Origin: Millisia brevis NBRC 105863
Lineage (GTDB): Bacteria > Actinomycetota > Actinomycetes > Mycobacteriales > Mycobacteriaceae
Direction: 5' to 3'
DNA length: 64,000 nucleotides
NCBI RefSeq assembly: GCF_001552615.1
Contig: NZ_BCRN01000001.1
Coordinates: forward strand, 541,877 to 605,876
Every line of letters starts with the position of its first letter. The first letter of the stretch is position 1. Positions 27,921 through 36,770 of this stretch are shown in pieces. The notes beneath the pieces are model-generated. The model did no database searches. It was not told the origin of the DNA and saw nothing but the letters and a program-made list of their open reading frames with translations. Position numbers and translations under genes: made by a program.

Positions 27921-29497
27921 ATGCAGATTCCGCTGACCACGGGTGATTTCCTGATCCGGGCTCTGCGTACCCGCCCCGATGATGTGGCCCTGACCGACGT
28001 GCCCGGCGAGCTCGGCAGCCCGACATGGCGGGAGCTCGCTTCCCGGGTTGCCACGATTGTGGCCGGGCTCGACGCCGCCGGCCTCGAGCGCGGGTCCCGG
28101 ATTGCGGTGGTGTCACCCAATCGGGGGCGTTTCCTGGAGCTTCTGTACGCGGTGCCGTCGAGCGGGCGGGTCCTGGTGCCGGTCAACCCGAGGCTCGGAG
28201 CACGGGAGATCGAACACATCGTGGTCGACAGCGGTGCGAAGGTGGTCTTCGTCGATCCCGCGGTCGACGCCCTGTCGGATAGCCTGCCTGCCCGGGTGAT
28301 TCCGCTCGGACCGAGGTCGGACGCCTTTCTCGGGCTCGGCCGCCCGATCGAGGCTACCGAGGAATCGCTGCGATTCCGGCAGGACGAGAACGCGACCGCG
28401 ACGCTCAACTACACCTCCGGCACGACGTCGGCGCCGAAGGGTGTCGCCTTGACGCATCGGAACATCTGGCTCTCGGCGACCACCCTGGGCCTGCACATCG
28501 GGCTCCGGGAAAGCGACGTCTACCTGCACACTCTGCCGCTTTTCCACGTCAACGGCTGGGAGATGCCCTACATCACGGCGGGCCTGGGCGTGCACAACGT
28601 GATGATCGGTGCGATCCGGGGCGGAGCGATCCTCGACCTGATCCGCGACCACGGCGTCACGGTGCTGTGCTGCGCTCCGACCGTGCTGTCGACCGTCCTC
28701 GCCGCGCTGCCCGACCGCACCGACGCAGACATTCCGGGCGCAGGGATCCCGGGCGCGGGCCGCCTGCGGGTGGTCTGCGCGGGCGCACCCCCACCGAGCA
28801 CGCTGATCGAGCGGGTCGAGACCGAGCTGGGCTGGGAGTTCATCCAGGTCTTCGGTCTGACCGAGACCGCCCCGATGGCGACGATCAACCGGGTGCCCGC
28901 CGAAGCAGGTCACGGGCCGCGCCGGCGGGCGGAGATTCTGGGTCGCCAGGGGTACCCGTTTCTCGGCACCGACATCGCCGTCGACCCCGACGGTCAGGTT
29001 CTGGTGCGCAGCAATCACGTGATGGCCGGCTACCACCACCGGCCGGAGGAATCCGCCCGCGTACTCGCGGACGACTGGTTCCGAACCGGAGATGCCGGAT
29101 TCATCGACGACGACGGGCGGCTGCGGGTGACCGACCGCATCAAGGACGTGATCGTCACCGGCGGGGAGAATGTCTCCTCGATTGAGGTCGAGGAATGCCT
29201 GACCGCCCACCCCGCCGTCCGCGATGTCGCGGTGACCAGCCGGCCCGACATCACCTGGGGGAAGCGGTCACCGCCTTCGTCGTCCGCGAACCGGGCCGAC
29301 CGGTCGGCGAGGCGGAGCTGATCGCCTGGGCCCGTCAACGCCTGGCGCATTTCAAGGCTCCGAGCCGCATCGATTTCCTGGCCGAGATCCCGCGTACGGC
29401 CACCGGCAAGGCCCGCAAGAATGTTCTGCGGGAACAACTGCGTGCCTCCCCGACTGTCGAGGGAGCGCCGGGCGTCACGAGCGAAGGAGCGAGATGA
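27921..29497 (+). pseudogene. Acyl-CoA synthetase (AMP-binding), frameshifted
   Basis: ANL-superfamily acid:CoA ligase, about 525 aa if restored. It starts at ATG 27921 (MQIPLTTGDFLIRAL) with AAGGA upstream. The P-loop is LNYTSGTTSAPKGVALTHRN, then QVFGLTETAPMA (A5), DDWFRTGDAGFIDDDGRLRVTDRIKDVIVTGGENVSSIEVEE (A7-A8). After VTSRPDITWG the frame changes: the run of five G at 29257-29261 needs one more base. The C-terminal piece EAVTAFVVREPGRPV to RTATGKARKNVLR, with the A10 lysine, is read only in the +2 frame. As written, the product loses that lysine. It is a sequencing error or a recent pseudogene. Confidence 0.85.
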
Positions 29498-31298
29498 CCA
29501 TCCCCGACACCACATCCGGGATTCTGATCGAAGCCGAGGAGTTCGACGACTTCGGCGGGTGGGTTCTCGACTCGCAGTTCGAACACGAGATGGGCTCGCC
29601 CTATCTACTGGCACACGGGCTCGGCGAACCGGTTGCCGACGCCGGCACCACGATCGACGTCGACCAACCCGGCAGCTACCGGGTGTGGGTACGCGCCAAG
29701 GACTGGGTGCCGGGCCACCATCCCGGCCGGTTCACCCTGACGATCGGTGACACCACCCTCGACACCGAATTCGGTGCCAACGATCGGGACTGGTCCTGGC
29801 AGGACGCCGGCGTGGTCGACCTGCCCGGCGGTGCGACCAGCCTGGTGCTGCACGATCTGACCGGCTTCGACGGGCGGTGCGACGCGATCTACCTCGGTCG
29901 CGACGACACCGCGCCGGTCGACGGCGCGGACGAGGCGGCCCGTTCCTGGCGGCGGAAGTTGCGCGGACTGCCCGAGGAACCGGTCGAGGCCGGCGCCTTC
30001 GACGTCATCGTCGTCGGCGGTGGTGTTACCGGCGCGGCGGCGACCCTGACCGCGGCCCGGCTGGGTTGTCGGGTCGCGCTGGTGCATGCGCGGCCGTACC
30101 TGGGCGGAAACGCCAGCGTCGAAATCGGCTTGAGTCCGCGCGGAGAACGCGGGCCGACCGTCGACGAACTGTCCGACCGCAGCCCCGACGGGGATCTGGT
30201 CGCGATCTCGGTACTGCGCGCCGAACCGACCGCCACTGTGCTGCTCGAGCACACCGTTTATCACGTGGTGATGGACGGCGACCGCATCGCCGCCGTCGAT
30301 GCCCGCGATGCGCGGTCCGGTCGGGAGGTCCGGCTGCGGGCTCCGCTGTTCATCGACTGCACCGGTACCGCGCTGCTCGGATTGCAGGCCGGCGCACAGA
30401 CCCTCTTCGGGCAGGAGGCGCGCGGCGACTTCGACGAGGGATTGGCCCCGGAGCAGGGCGACGAGATGCACCACGGCAATACGGTCTTCTTCCGTACCCG
30501 GATGGCGGACGAACCGGTCCCGTTCCCGGAGGTGCCCTGGGCGATCGAGGTCGCCAAGAACTACTCCAACCTCAGCGGCCAACTGGATCGGCCCGGCATC
30601 GAGAACGGCATCGGGCCGGTGGTTATCGACCCGGACGAGACGCCGGACCCGACGATTCGGCGGCGCTGAAGTTCCCCGCCACCCACTTCTGGGAGTACGG
30701 CCAGTGGCTCGACCCGTACACCAGCGGTGAACTGGTCCGCGACCACCTGCTGCGCGCGATCTACGGCACGTTCTCCAACGTCAAGCGCATGGAGCCGGAG
30801 CAGTACGCCAACCTGCGCTTCGACTGGGTGGCGTTCGTGGCCGCGCAGGGCGAGTACCGCCGCTACGTGGGCGACTACATCCTGACCGAGAACGATGTGC
30901 GCACCCATCGGCGGTTCCCCGACGCCGTCGTGCGCAATTCCGGGGCATTCTGCCTGCACTATCCCGGCGATCCGACCTACGACTTCCGGTTGAAGAACTG
31001 GGTCTGGGATGTGCGCGACGAGCGGCCTTACGACATCCCGTTCCGCTGTCTGTACTCGGTGAACGTGCCCAACCTGATGATGGCCGGCAAGCACATCAGC
31101 GTCACCCACGTCGCCGGCTCGAATACCAAGTTCATGGGCAACGGCGGTCAGCACGCGATCGCCACCGCAGCGGCCGCCTACCTGTGCGGCAAGTACGACA
31201 CCGACCCGCGCGGCATCCAGCGCGACCACCTCGACGAACTGCGGGCGACGGTCAGCGACTTCATCGACCCGATCGGCGAACCCACCGCCGAGGAGTGA
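29494..31298 (+). pseudogene. FAD-dependent oxidoreductase with N-terminal beta domain, frameshifted
   Basis: About 601 aa if restored; its ATG overlaps the ligase stop by 4 nt. Residues 8-135 look like a carbohydrate-binding-module-type beta sandwich (ILIEAEEFDDFGGW, YRVWVRAKDW, FTLTIGDTTLDTEF, CDAIYLGRDD). The FAD domain begins FDVIVVGGGVTGAAATLTAARLG (169-191), then YLGGNASVEIG, as in the FAD_oxidored (Pfam PF12831) family. At 30648-30650 (CCC) one base is missing: the first frame ends PDPTIRRR, while the true continuation DDSAALKFPATHFWEYGQWLDP to the stop at 31298 is in another frame. It ends with VTHVAGSNTKFMGNGGQHAIATAAAAY. Substrate unknown. Confidence 0.82.
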
Positions 31299-31647
31299 GC
31301 GGAGTTATCCACAGGAGTTATCCACACTGTGGGTAACTCACATCGATGTAATTCGGCGGCCGAATCGATCTGCCTGCCGTTCCGAAGGACATCCTGCACG
31401 GAGTTCTCTCGCGGACCCCGCGCTTTCAGCGTTTTCTCAGGACCGGCTCGGAAGACTCGGGCAGGTCGGGCATATTGCTCGTCCGCCGTCGGAAGCCGGG
31501 CGATGACGGCCGTGGTGATGACGGGGTGGGGCTGTCGGCCCCACGCCGGGCCGTCGAGCAGCCGTCCCCTCGGGTTCTCGAGGATCGTGTCGCTCGGCGT
31601 CCCGAACCTTCCGTAAGACACCGTCCCACAGCTCATTCGAGGAATTC
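31299..31647. other. 349-bp non-coding region with DnaA-box-like repeat copy A
   Basis: No gene seen. At 31303-31352 is the first copy of the repeat described separately. The remainder (about 31353-31640) has mixed sequence with no ribosome-binding-site-supported frame apart from GAGGA 6 nt before the DUF2231 ATG. The promoter of that gene must lie here. Confidence 0.6.
31303..31352 (+). repeat. Two-copy repeat with DnaA-box-like sequences, copy A
   Basis: Order of parts: TTATCCACA (31305-31313), TTATCCACA (31318-31326), TGTGGGTAA (31328-31336, the complement strand form TTACCCACA) and the palindrome ACATCGATGT (31340-31349), followed by AATT. The second and third boxes can form a hairpin with a 1-2 nt loop. 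TTATCCACA equals the DnaA-box consensus. A second copy in the same orientation lies 833 bp downstream, on the other side of the DUF2231 gene. Confidence 0.8.
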
Positions 31648-32118
31648 ATGAACACCATCAACGGCTTGCCCGCCCATCCGCTCCTGGTTCACCTGGCCGT
31701 CGTTGTCATCCCCCTGGCCGCGATCATCGCCGTACTCGCCGTCTTCTGGCCGGCCGCTCGGCGGTGGTTGGGGCCCGCGACGCCGCTGGTCGCACTGCTC
31801 GCATTGGTGGTCACACCGCTGACGACGTCGGCCGGTGAAGCCCTGGAGAAGCGGACGCGGCCCAACCCCGCGTTGGAGACCCACGTAAACCTCGGCGACC
31901 AGATGATCTATTGGGTCGCTCCGCTCTTTGTGCTCGCCACCTTGATGTGGGCACTGCACACGCCGCTGCTTCGGCGCTACTCCGCCACCATCCCGGCAGG
32001 AGCGTCACGGGTCGCGTCGGTGGTCCTCGGAGTGCTCACCGTGATCGTGTCGATCGGGGCGATCGTGTGGGTCTACCGGATCGGTGACAGCGGCGCGCAG
32101 TCGGTGTGGTCGCACTGA
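31648..32118 (+). CDS. DUF2231 membrane protein
   Basis: 156-aa integral membrane protein. MNTINGLPAHPLLVHLAVVVIPLAAIIAVLAVFWPAARR carries the family hallmark GLPAHPLLVH. Four hydrophobic segments are visible (about residues 11-32, 42-60, 88-106 and 124-146). GAGGA precedes the ATG. Function of the family is unknown; members occur near haem or copper proteins in other bacteria. Here it stands between the two DnaA-box-like repeats. Confidence 0.8.
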   Translation: MNTINGLPAHPLLVHLAVVVIPLAAIIAVLAVFWPAARRWLGPATPLVALLALVVTPLTTSAGEALEKRTRPNPALETHVNLGDQMIYWVAPLFVLATLMWALHTPLLRRYSATIPAGASRVASVVLGVLTVIVSIGAIVWVYRIGDSGAQSVWSH

Positions 32119-32135
32119 GCGCTGCGACGAAGCCG

Positions 32136-32186
32136 AGTTATCCACAGGGCAGTCCACAGAATGTGGGTAACTTACATCGATGTGAT
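32136..32186 (+). repeat. Two-copy repeat with DnaA-box-like sequences, copy B
   Basis: TTATCCACA (32138-32146), degenerate box CAGTCCACA (32150-32158), TGTGGGTAA (32162-32170), ACATCGATGT (32174-32183), then GATT. Part spacings equal those in copy A within 1 nt. The last 15 bases form the end of the espG-like reading frame on the other strand (codons for I-T-S-M-stop), so this copy either predates or shaped that gene's 3' end. Confidence 0.8.
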
Positions 32187-32939
32187 TTGCCGGGCGGTCG
32201 GCGCCGGATCGGATACGTCGTCGATCAGACGGGTCACCAGGTCGACGAAGTCCGCCGTCGTGGCCGGCAGGCACTCGACATCGGTGCCCGCGCGCACCAG
32301 GTAGCGCCCGTCGTCGACCACATCGATCCAGCTCAGAACTTGTGCCGCGCCGTCGCGGTGGTCGTCTTCCCGACGTATCAGCAGATGTCCGGTGCCGTCG
32401 CGGCGACTGTGCAGCAGTCGTCGAAGCCGCTGCGCGTCGGGGATGAGGAATGGGTCGTACAGAAACGACGTCGGGGTTGATGCCCGCAACTCGGCCGCCC
32501 CGGCGGTCACCGCGGGCGGCCTGCCGGGTGCGCGGGCGGGGAGGACGGAAACCAACGTGTCGGCCAATGCGCCGACGCCGGCGGTGCGCAGCTGGATCGC
32601 CCCGCCGGTCGACGGGTCGGGCCCGGGTTCCTGGCTGACGACCACCGCGGTGACCGCGTCCGCCGCGGCGAGGACGCGGACCGGGCCGTCGACGTCGCCG
32701 TAGACCTCCACCCGCACGGTGGGGTGCGCCAACGCCCGCAGCGCGCCCTCGAAATCGTCACGTGTCGGGGTCTGCCGCCACCAGTTGGTCAGTGCCACCT
32801 CCTGCGCGCGGCGGTCCTCGACGGTTCGGGCGGTCGGCTGCACGCGCAGCGGCGGCGGAAACGTGTCGTGTCCCGTGGTCGCCCAGGCGAGGGCGAAGTG
32901 GTCCGGCGAGAGCGCCCAGATCACGATTCCTCTTTCCAT
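32172..32939 (-). CDS. EspG-family ESX secretion-associated protein
   Basis: 255-aa cytoplasmic protein of the EspG family, chaperones that bind the tip of PPE proteins before type VII secretion. It begins MERGIVIWALSPDHFALAWATTGHDTFPPPLRV and has the family-like pattern of a beta-rich centre (VRVEVYGDV, AVTAVVVSQEPG, GAIQLRTAG) and the C-terminal DYGRYL-like DDGRYLVRAGTDVECLPAT. Overlaps the end of the PPE-like gene by 19 nt, the expected partner order. No ESX core gene is in the window, so the machinery must be elsewhere. Confidence 0.75.
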   Translation of the reverse strand: MERGIVIWALSPDHFALAWATTGHDTFPPPLRVQPTARTVEDRRAQEVALTNWWRQTPTRDDFEGALRALAHPTVRVEVYGDVDGPVRVLAAADAVTAVVVSQEPGPDPSTGGAIQLRTAGVGALADTLVSVLPARAPGRPPAVTAGAAELRASTPTSFLYDPFLIPDAQRLRRLLHSRRDGTGHLLIRREDDHRDGAAQVLSWIDVVDDGRYLVRAGTDVECLPATTADFVDLVTRLIDDVSDPAPTARQITSM

Positions 32940-34303
32940 TCGCCGAGGACGGGGGTGACCGTCGCGGGGATCTCGCCGATCAGTTCGTTGCGGTTCTCCG
33001 GATCGACCAGGTAGGACGCGGCGCGATGCTCCGCGTCGTCTCCACCGGCGCCGCGACTGGCGGGCATCATTCCCATCGGCATGTACCCGGGTCGGGTGCC
33101 GACGCCACCGCCGCCTGCCACGCCGCCACCACCGATCACGCCCGGGCCCGCACCGGCGACACCGCCGAGCCCGCCGCCCGCACCCGGCCGACCCGCGCCG
33201 CTTCCCCCGGCGCCGCCACCGGTACTTCCGCCGCGACCACCCCCGGCCGAACCGGCCCCCGCCGAGCCACCGGGGACACCGAATCCGCCGACCCCCGATC
33301 CGGAGGAGGCCGCCGGACGGGTCGAGCCCACCCCGGCGCCCGCCGGGGGCACGCCCGCCGCGCCGCCCGGCTGGTTTGCGCCCGCACCCTGCGGAGATGT
33401 CGACCCGGAGCCCGGAGCGGTGGAGCCGTTCGCGGCGGATCCCGCGGGCCCACCGGCATCGCCCGCGGCAGCCGCCGACGTATCCGCGGGCGTTCCCGTT
33501 CCCGTGCCACCGCCGAAGCCGCCCGGGCCGAGCGCCGAACCGCCCGCACCCGAGCCGGTACCGGCCCCCGTCGCCGCGCCCCCACCCGCAGCGCCACCCG
33601 CTCCGCCGCCCGACCCGGAGGTCGGCGAACCGAACGCCGGCACCGCGTCGCCGGTCGGCCGCAACTGCGGGGTATAGATCGAGTTCAACAGTTCGATCGC
33701 CTGACGCCGCTGCTCCTCGGCCCGCTGCTCCGCCGCCGCGTAGGCGGTGACCGGGGAGCCGAGGACATCCATCGGCAGGGGAACCGGCTGGGCGGGCGGC
33801 GGCATGGTCGACTTCAACGCCTCGGCGGCGGTGGTCGCCTGGTTCATCCGCATGCCGACCGACTGCATGACCGAGCCGGTGTCGATCGCACCCTGATTGA
33901 TCCGGCCGACCATGGCGCGCACCTCATCGGCCGCGCCGCCCTTCCAGTTGTGATCCAGCTCGGCGATCGCCGCGAGCATCAGGCCGGTGGACGACTGCTT
34001 GACGCTGGTCCCCGCGTCGATCCACAAGCCGGCGGCCTGCGACATGGACCCCGGCTGCAGCGCCTGGACCAGGTCGTACATCTGCTGGTGGGAGTACCCG
34101 TCGAAGGCTTCGAGCGTGTTCGCGTAGTTCGGGTCCGTGCCGCCGCCCAGCTGGGACTCGAGGCTCTGCCGGTTGCCCGCGATGTACGCGGTCTGCTCGG
34201 CGACCCGGTCGATGTCCGCCGCGTAGGGCGAGCTGCCGATCCCGAACGGGAGATGGTCGAAGACGTCGCTTCCGGTCGCGCCGGATTCGTTTTCGGGGGC
34301 CAT
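32921..34303 (-). CDS. PPE/WXG-like protein with glycine-rich tail
   Basis: 460 aa, probable type VII secretion substrate. Residues about 70-175 form the helical hairpin: AAGLWIDAGTSVKQSSTGLMLAAIAELDHNWKGGAADEVRAMVGRINQGAID, with WKG as the WxG turn. Then comes a proline-rich link (STMPPPAQPVPLPMD) and a long Gly/Ala/Pro low-complexity region (about 235-410), ending with a charged 50-residue tail (YLVDPENRNELIGEIPATVTPVLGEWKEES). Its ATG follows the DUF3558 stop by one base (TGATATG) and its end overlaps espG. Similar proteins in Gordonia/Nocardia are annotated PPE-domain proteins. Confidence 0.72.
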   Translation of the reverse strand: MAPENESGATGSDVFDHLPFGIGSSPYAADIDRVAEQTAYIAGNRQSLESQLGGGTDPNYANTLEAFDGYSHQQMYDLVQALQPGSMSQAAGLWIDAGTSVKQSSTGLMLAAIAELDHNWKGGAADEVRAMVGRINQGAIDTGSVMQSVGMRMNQATTAAEALKSTMPPPAQPVPLPMDVLGSPVTAYAAAEQRAEEQRRQAIELLNSIYTPQLRPTGDAVPAFGSPTSGSGGGAGGAAGGGAATGAGTGSGAGGSALGPGGFGGGTGTGTPADTSAAAAGDAGGPAGSAANGSTAPGSGSTSPQGAGANQPGGAAGVPPAGAGVGSTRPAASSGSGVGGFGVPGGSAGAGSAGGGRGGSTGGGAGGSGAGRPGAGGGLGGVAGAGPGVIGGGGVAGGGGVGTRPGYMPMGMMPASRGAGGDDAEHRAASYLVDPENRNELIGEIPATVTPVLGEWKEES

Positions 34304-34304
34304 A

Positions 34305-34874
34305 TCAGTTTCCGTCCTCTATCAGCGGCTCGATCGCCTCGGCCATGTCCACGATTCCGTCGCAGGCGTGCATATTCGGGTCGGCGCCGTAGTCACCGCC
34401 ACGTCGGGGAAAGGTATCGACGATGACCGCCCCGAAATTCGTGCGCATGAGCAGGGCACAGGAATCGTCGGTAATCGCGTTCGGGACGTACAGCGCCTCA
34501 CGGCCGTTGACGTCCATCGGTTCGGCGGGCACCGACAAGGGGATGTCGTCCCACGGCGTGTTCTGCGCGATGAACCCGACGCCGCGTTCGCCATTCATGA
34601 TGTTGCACGCCACGATGTCCTCGTCGCCGATGCTCGAGTCGTTGCGTTCTTTTCGGCCTGGGTCGAAACCGAATTGCAGGAACACCGCATCGGAGATGGC
34701 GACGCAGGGATCGAAGCCGACTGCCGGCAGCGCCGACACGGTGGAGGTTGGTCCGGTAGTCGTTGCTTCGGACGTCGCCGCCGGCGCGGGTGGGAGGGCG
34801 GAGTCCCCGGTGGTGCACGCGGTCGTTGCCACCGCGATCCCTACCGCTCCGATCAGGGCGAGACGACTGCTCAC
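34305..34874 (-). CDS. DUF3558 lipoprotein (copy 1)
   Basis: 189-aa exported lipoprotein from GTG 34874 (MSSRLALIGAVGIAVATTAC), with lipobox VATTAC, so anchored outside the membrane. The DUF3558 core is AVGFDPCVAISDAVFLQFGFDPGRKER, NTPWDDIPLSVPAEPM and CALLMRTNFGAVIVDTFP, with paired cysteines. The start overlaps the EspC-like gene by 4 nt (GTGA). Very similar to the copy at 35321. The family's role is unknown; its constant pairing here with T7SS-type proteins suggests surface assembly or a binding function. Confidence 0.8.
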   Translation of the reverse strand: MSSRLALIGAVGIAVATTACTTGDSALPPAPAATSEATTTGPTSTVSALPAVGFDPCVAISDAVFLQFGFDPGRKERNDSSIGDEDIVACNIMNGERGVGFIAQNTPWDDIPLSVPAEPMDVNGREALYVPNAITDDSCALLMRTNFGAVIVDTFPRRGGDYGADPNMHACDGIVDMAEAIEPLIEDGN

Positions 34875-35200
34875 CGCGCCACCTCGTCGCCGATGGACGC
34901 TATGGATGACGCGTTGACGGTGTCGGCGGAGGCGTAGTTCGCCCCCGCGACCCGGACCGCCGACGCATGGCGCCGTGTCGTTTCCGCCTGCCGGTGTAGG
35001 TGCTCGATCGCGAGTCGGCACTTGTTCCGGAAACCGGAGTCGAGTTCCTGTGCCGAGGGAAAGCCGGCAAATCCGGTCGAAAATCCCTCGTTGCGCAGCC
35101 GGGCCGCGATCGCGTCCAGGTTGTCGGCGTGCGTGTCGAAAGCTCGAGCGATGCGTTCGGCGGCGCCGGGCTCGATGCGAAGCACATCGCCGTCGGCCAT
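34871..35200 (-). CDS. EspC-like type VII secretion substrate (copy 1)
   Basis: 109 aa from ATG 35200 (MADGDVLRIEPGAAERIARAFD) with a strong GGGAGGGGGAG site upstream. It resembles the EspC/ESX secretion-associated family: two predicted helices around GFAGFPSAQELDSGF and a C-terminal Y89-ASA-D93, the YxxxD/E signal used by the ESX machinery. Overlaps the following lipoprotein gene by 4 nt. Duplicate of the gene at 35896. Confidence 0.75.
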   Translation of the reverse strand: MADGDVLRIEPGAAERIARAFDTHADNLDAIAARLRNEGFSTGFAGFPSAQELDSGFRNKCRLAIEHLHRQAETTRRHASAVRVAGANYASADTVNASSIASIGDEVAR

Positions 35201-35297
35201 CGACTCCCCCTCCCGAAGTGATCCCACCGGTTTGGACGCAGCCGCCGCGGGTTCGGTTCCCGTGTTCGGTGTCCGATTCTGTGCTGTCACCGTGGTC

Positions 35298-35328
35298 GGA
35301 GCGTTCAGTTGCGGGAGCGTTCAGTTGC
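35298..35328. repeat. Tandem 16-bp direct repeat at the end of the second lipoprotein gene
   Basis: GGAGCGTTCAGTTGCG at 35298-35313 is followed directly by GGAGCGTTCAGTTGC at 35314-35328. The second unit includes the stop codon of the DUF3558 gene at 35321, so a short slippage duplicated the gene's last bases downstream. It probably has no function. Confidence 0.7.
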
Positions 35329-35899
35329 CGTCCTGGATCAGCGGTTCGATCGCCTCGGCCATGTCCACGATTCCGTCGCAGGCGTGCATATTCGGGTCGG
35401 CGTTGCCGCCGCGGAGCGGGAAGGTGTCGACGATGACGGCGCCGAAGTCCGTGCGCATGAGCAGTGAGCAGGAGTCGTCGCCGAGGCTGTCGGGCACGAA
35501 CATCGATTCTCGTCCGTTCACGGTGATCGATTCCGGTGTGGCCTGATAAGGAATCGCATCCCATGGAGTGTTCTGCGCGATGACGCCCACCGATCGGTCG
35601 ACGCCGAAGGTATTGCAGGCCACGATCCGCTGGTTGCCGATGTCTCCCTCGTCGCGGGTCCATCGCTGGGGGTCGAGCCCCAATCGGACCAGCAAGGCGT
35701 TGTCGATGGCCGTGCAGGGATCGAACGAAATCGCCGGCAACCCGGATGCGTCGAGCTCGGACGATGTCGGTCCGTTCGCTGTCGTTGTGGCGACTACGGA
35801 CCCGTCCGCCGGTGACAGGTCGATCGAGCTTTCGGCGCCCGCGCACGCCCCACAGGACATGGCGATCACGACCATGCCGGCGAGGGAAGTGGTTTTCAC
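35321..35899 (-). CDS. DUF3558 lipoprotein (copy 2)
   Basis: 192-aa lipoprotein from GTG 35899 (MKTTSLAGMVVIAMSCGACAG) with lipobox SCGAC. Its DUF3558 core and last 50 residues (SLLMRTDFGAVIVDTFPLRGG, then DPNMHACDGIVDMAEAIEPLIQDGN) are almost the same as copy 1, while the N-terminal linker differs. The start overlaps the EspC-like gene by 4 nt (GTGA), as in copy 1. The pair arose by tandem duplication. Confidence 0.8.
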   Translation of the reverse strand: MKTTSLAGMVVIAMSCGACAGAESSIDLSPADGSVVATTTANGPTSSELDASGLPAISFDPCTAIDNALLVRLGLDPQRWTRDEGDIGNQRIVACNTFGVDRSVGVIAQNTPWDAIPYQATPESITVNGRESMFVPDSLGDDSCSLLMRTDFGAVIVDTFPLRGGNADPNMHACDGIVDMAEAIEPLIQDGN

Positions 35900-36237
35900 T
35901 GTCCGGTACTCGAATCAGGCGCGGCTCCGGCGGCGTGAATATTCGCGGAGTTCACATCCTCCACGTGGTTGTAGGCCGCACCTGCCCGCCGAATGGTGGC
36001 GGCCGCATCGTTGGCGACGATGATCTGCTGCTGGAGGTGTTCCACCGCCAGTCGAGCCTTGTCCGCGAATCCGGCGTCCAGTTCCATCGCCGACGGAAAC
36101 CCGGCAAACCCGGTCACGTGGCCGCGGTTGCGGAGTGATCGCAGAGCCGTTGCAAGGTTCTCGGCGTGCAGGTCGAGCGCCCGAGCGATCCGTTCCGCCG
36201 CCCCCGGTTCGATGCGAAGTACGTCGCCGTCACCCAT
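35896..36237 (-). CDS. EspC-like type VII secretion substrate (copy 2)
   Basis: 113 aa from ATG 36237 (MGDGDVLRIEPGAAERIARALD) with GGGAGGGG upstream. It shares the first 20 residues and the GFAGFPSA centre with copy 1, and keeps the secretion signal as Y89-NHV-E93. First gene of the apparent operon EspC-like / DUF3558 / EspC-like / DUF3558 / PPE-like / EspG. The promoter should lie in 36238-36307. Confidence 0.75.
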   Translation of the reverse strand: MGDGDVLRIEPGAAERIARALDLHAENLATALRSLRNRGHVTGFAGFPSAMELDAGFADKARLAVEHLQQQIIVANDAAATIRRAGAAYNHVEDVNSANIHAAGAAPDSSTGQ

Positions 36238-36307
36238 CGATCCCCTCCCATCGGTCCCTGAGTGATTGGACGCGGTGAGGGAGGATTCGGTTCCGAGCGG
36301 GTGTCGG

Positions 36308-36655
36308 TCAGGCCGGGGTGCGCAGAATCTTCTCCATCGACTTGCCCTTGGCCAGCTCATCGATCAGCTTGTCGAGGTAGCGGATCTTCTGCATCAACGG
36401 ATCTTCGACGTTCTCCACCCGAATCCCACACACCACACCGGTGATCAGCGACGCCGACGGGTTGAGGTGCGCCGCCTCGAAGAAGTCCTCGAAGGTTGTC
36501 TCCTCGGCCAGATGCTTGTCCAGCGCCGCCTGGTCGAAGCCGGTGAGCCAGCGGATGATCTCGTCCACCTCGTCGCGGGAGCGACCCTTCCGCTCGGCCT
36601 TCGTCACGTAGTGGGGGTGGACCGAGGCCACGCTGACGGTGAAGATCCTGCTCAC
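36308..36655 (-). CDS. DUF2200 family protein
   Basis: 115 aa from GTG 36655 ([24 protein letters not shown]). Matches the small DUF2200 family closely: [88 protein letters not shown]. Soluble, probably a DNA- or nucleotide-related housekeeping-type protein, but its function is unknown. It seems unrelated to the T7SS-type genes on its 3' side, which start 70 nt later. Confidence 0.85.
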   Translation of the reverse strand: MSRIFTVSVASVHPHYVTKAERKGRSRDEVDEIIRWLTGFDQAALDKHLAEETTFEDFFEAAHLNPSASLITGVVCGIRVENVEDPLMQKIRYLDKLIDELAKGKSMEKILRTPA

Positions 36656-36770
36656 CGGGCCAACGGTACGTGGCTGTTGCCGGGAGGGTAATGGGGATGA
36701 CGTGGTGGGGCTCGCGCCATGGTGAAGATCGGGTAACAACCGGAGGCGACAACGGGCGCGAAGGTCCCGC

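Noticed and set aside
31303..32186. DnaA-box-like repeats as a chromosome origin
   Set aside because: No dnaA, dnaN, gyrB or rpmH nearby and too few boxes; kept as a repeat instead.
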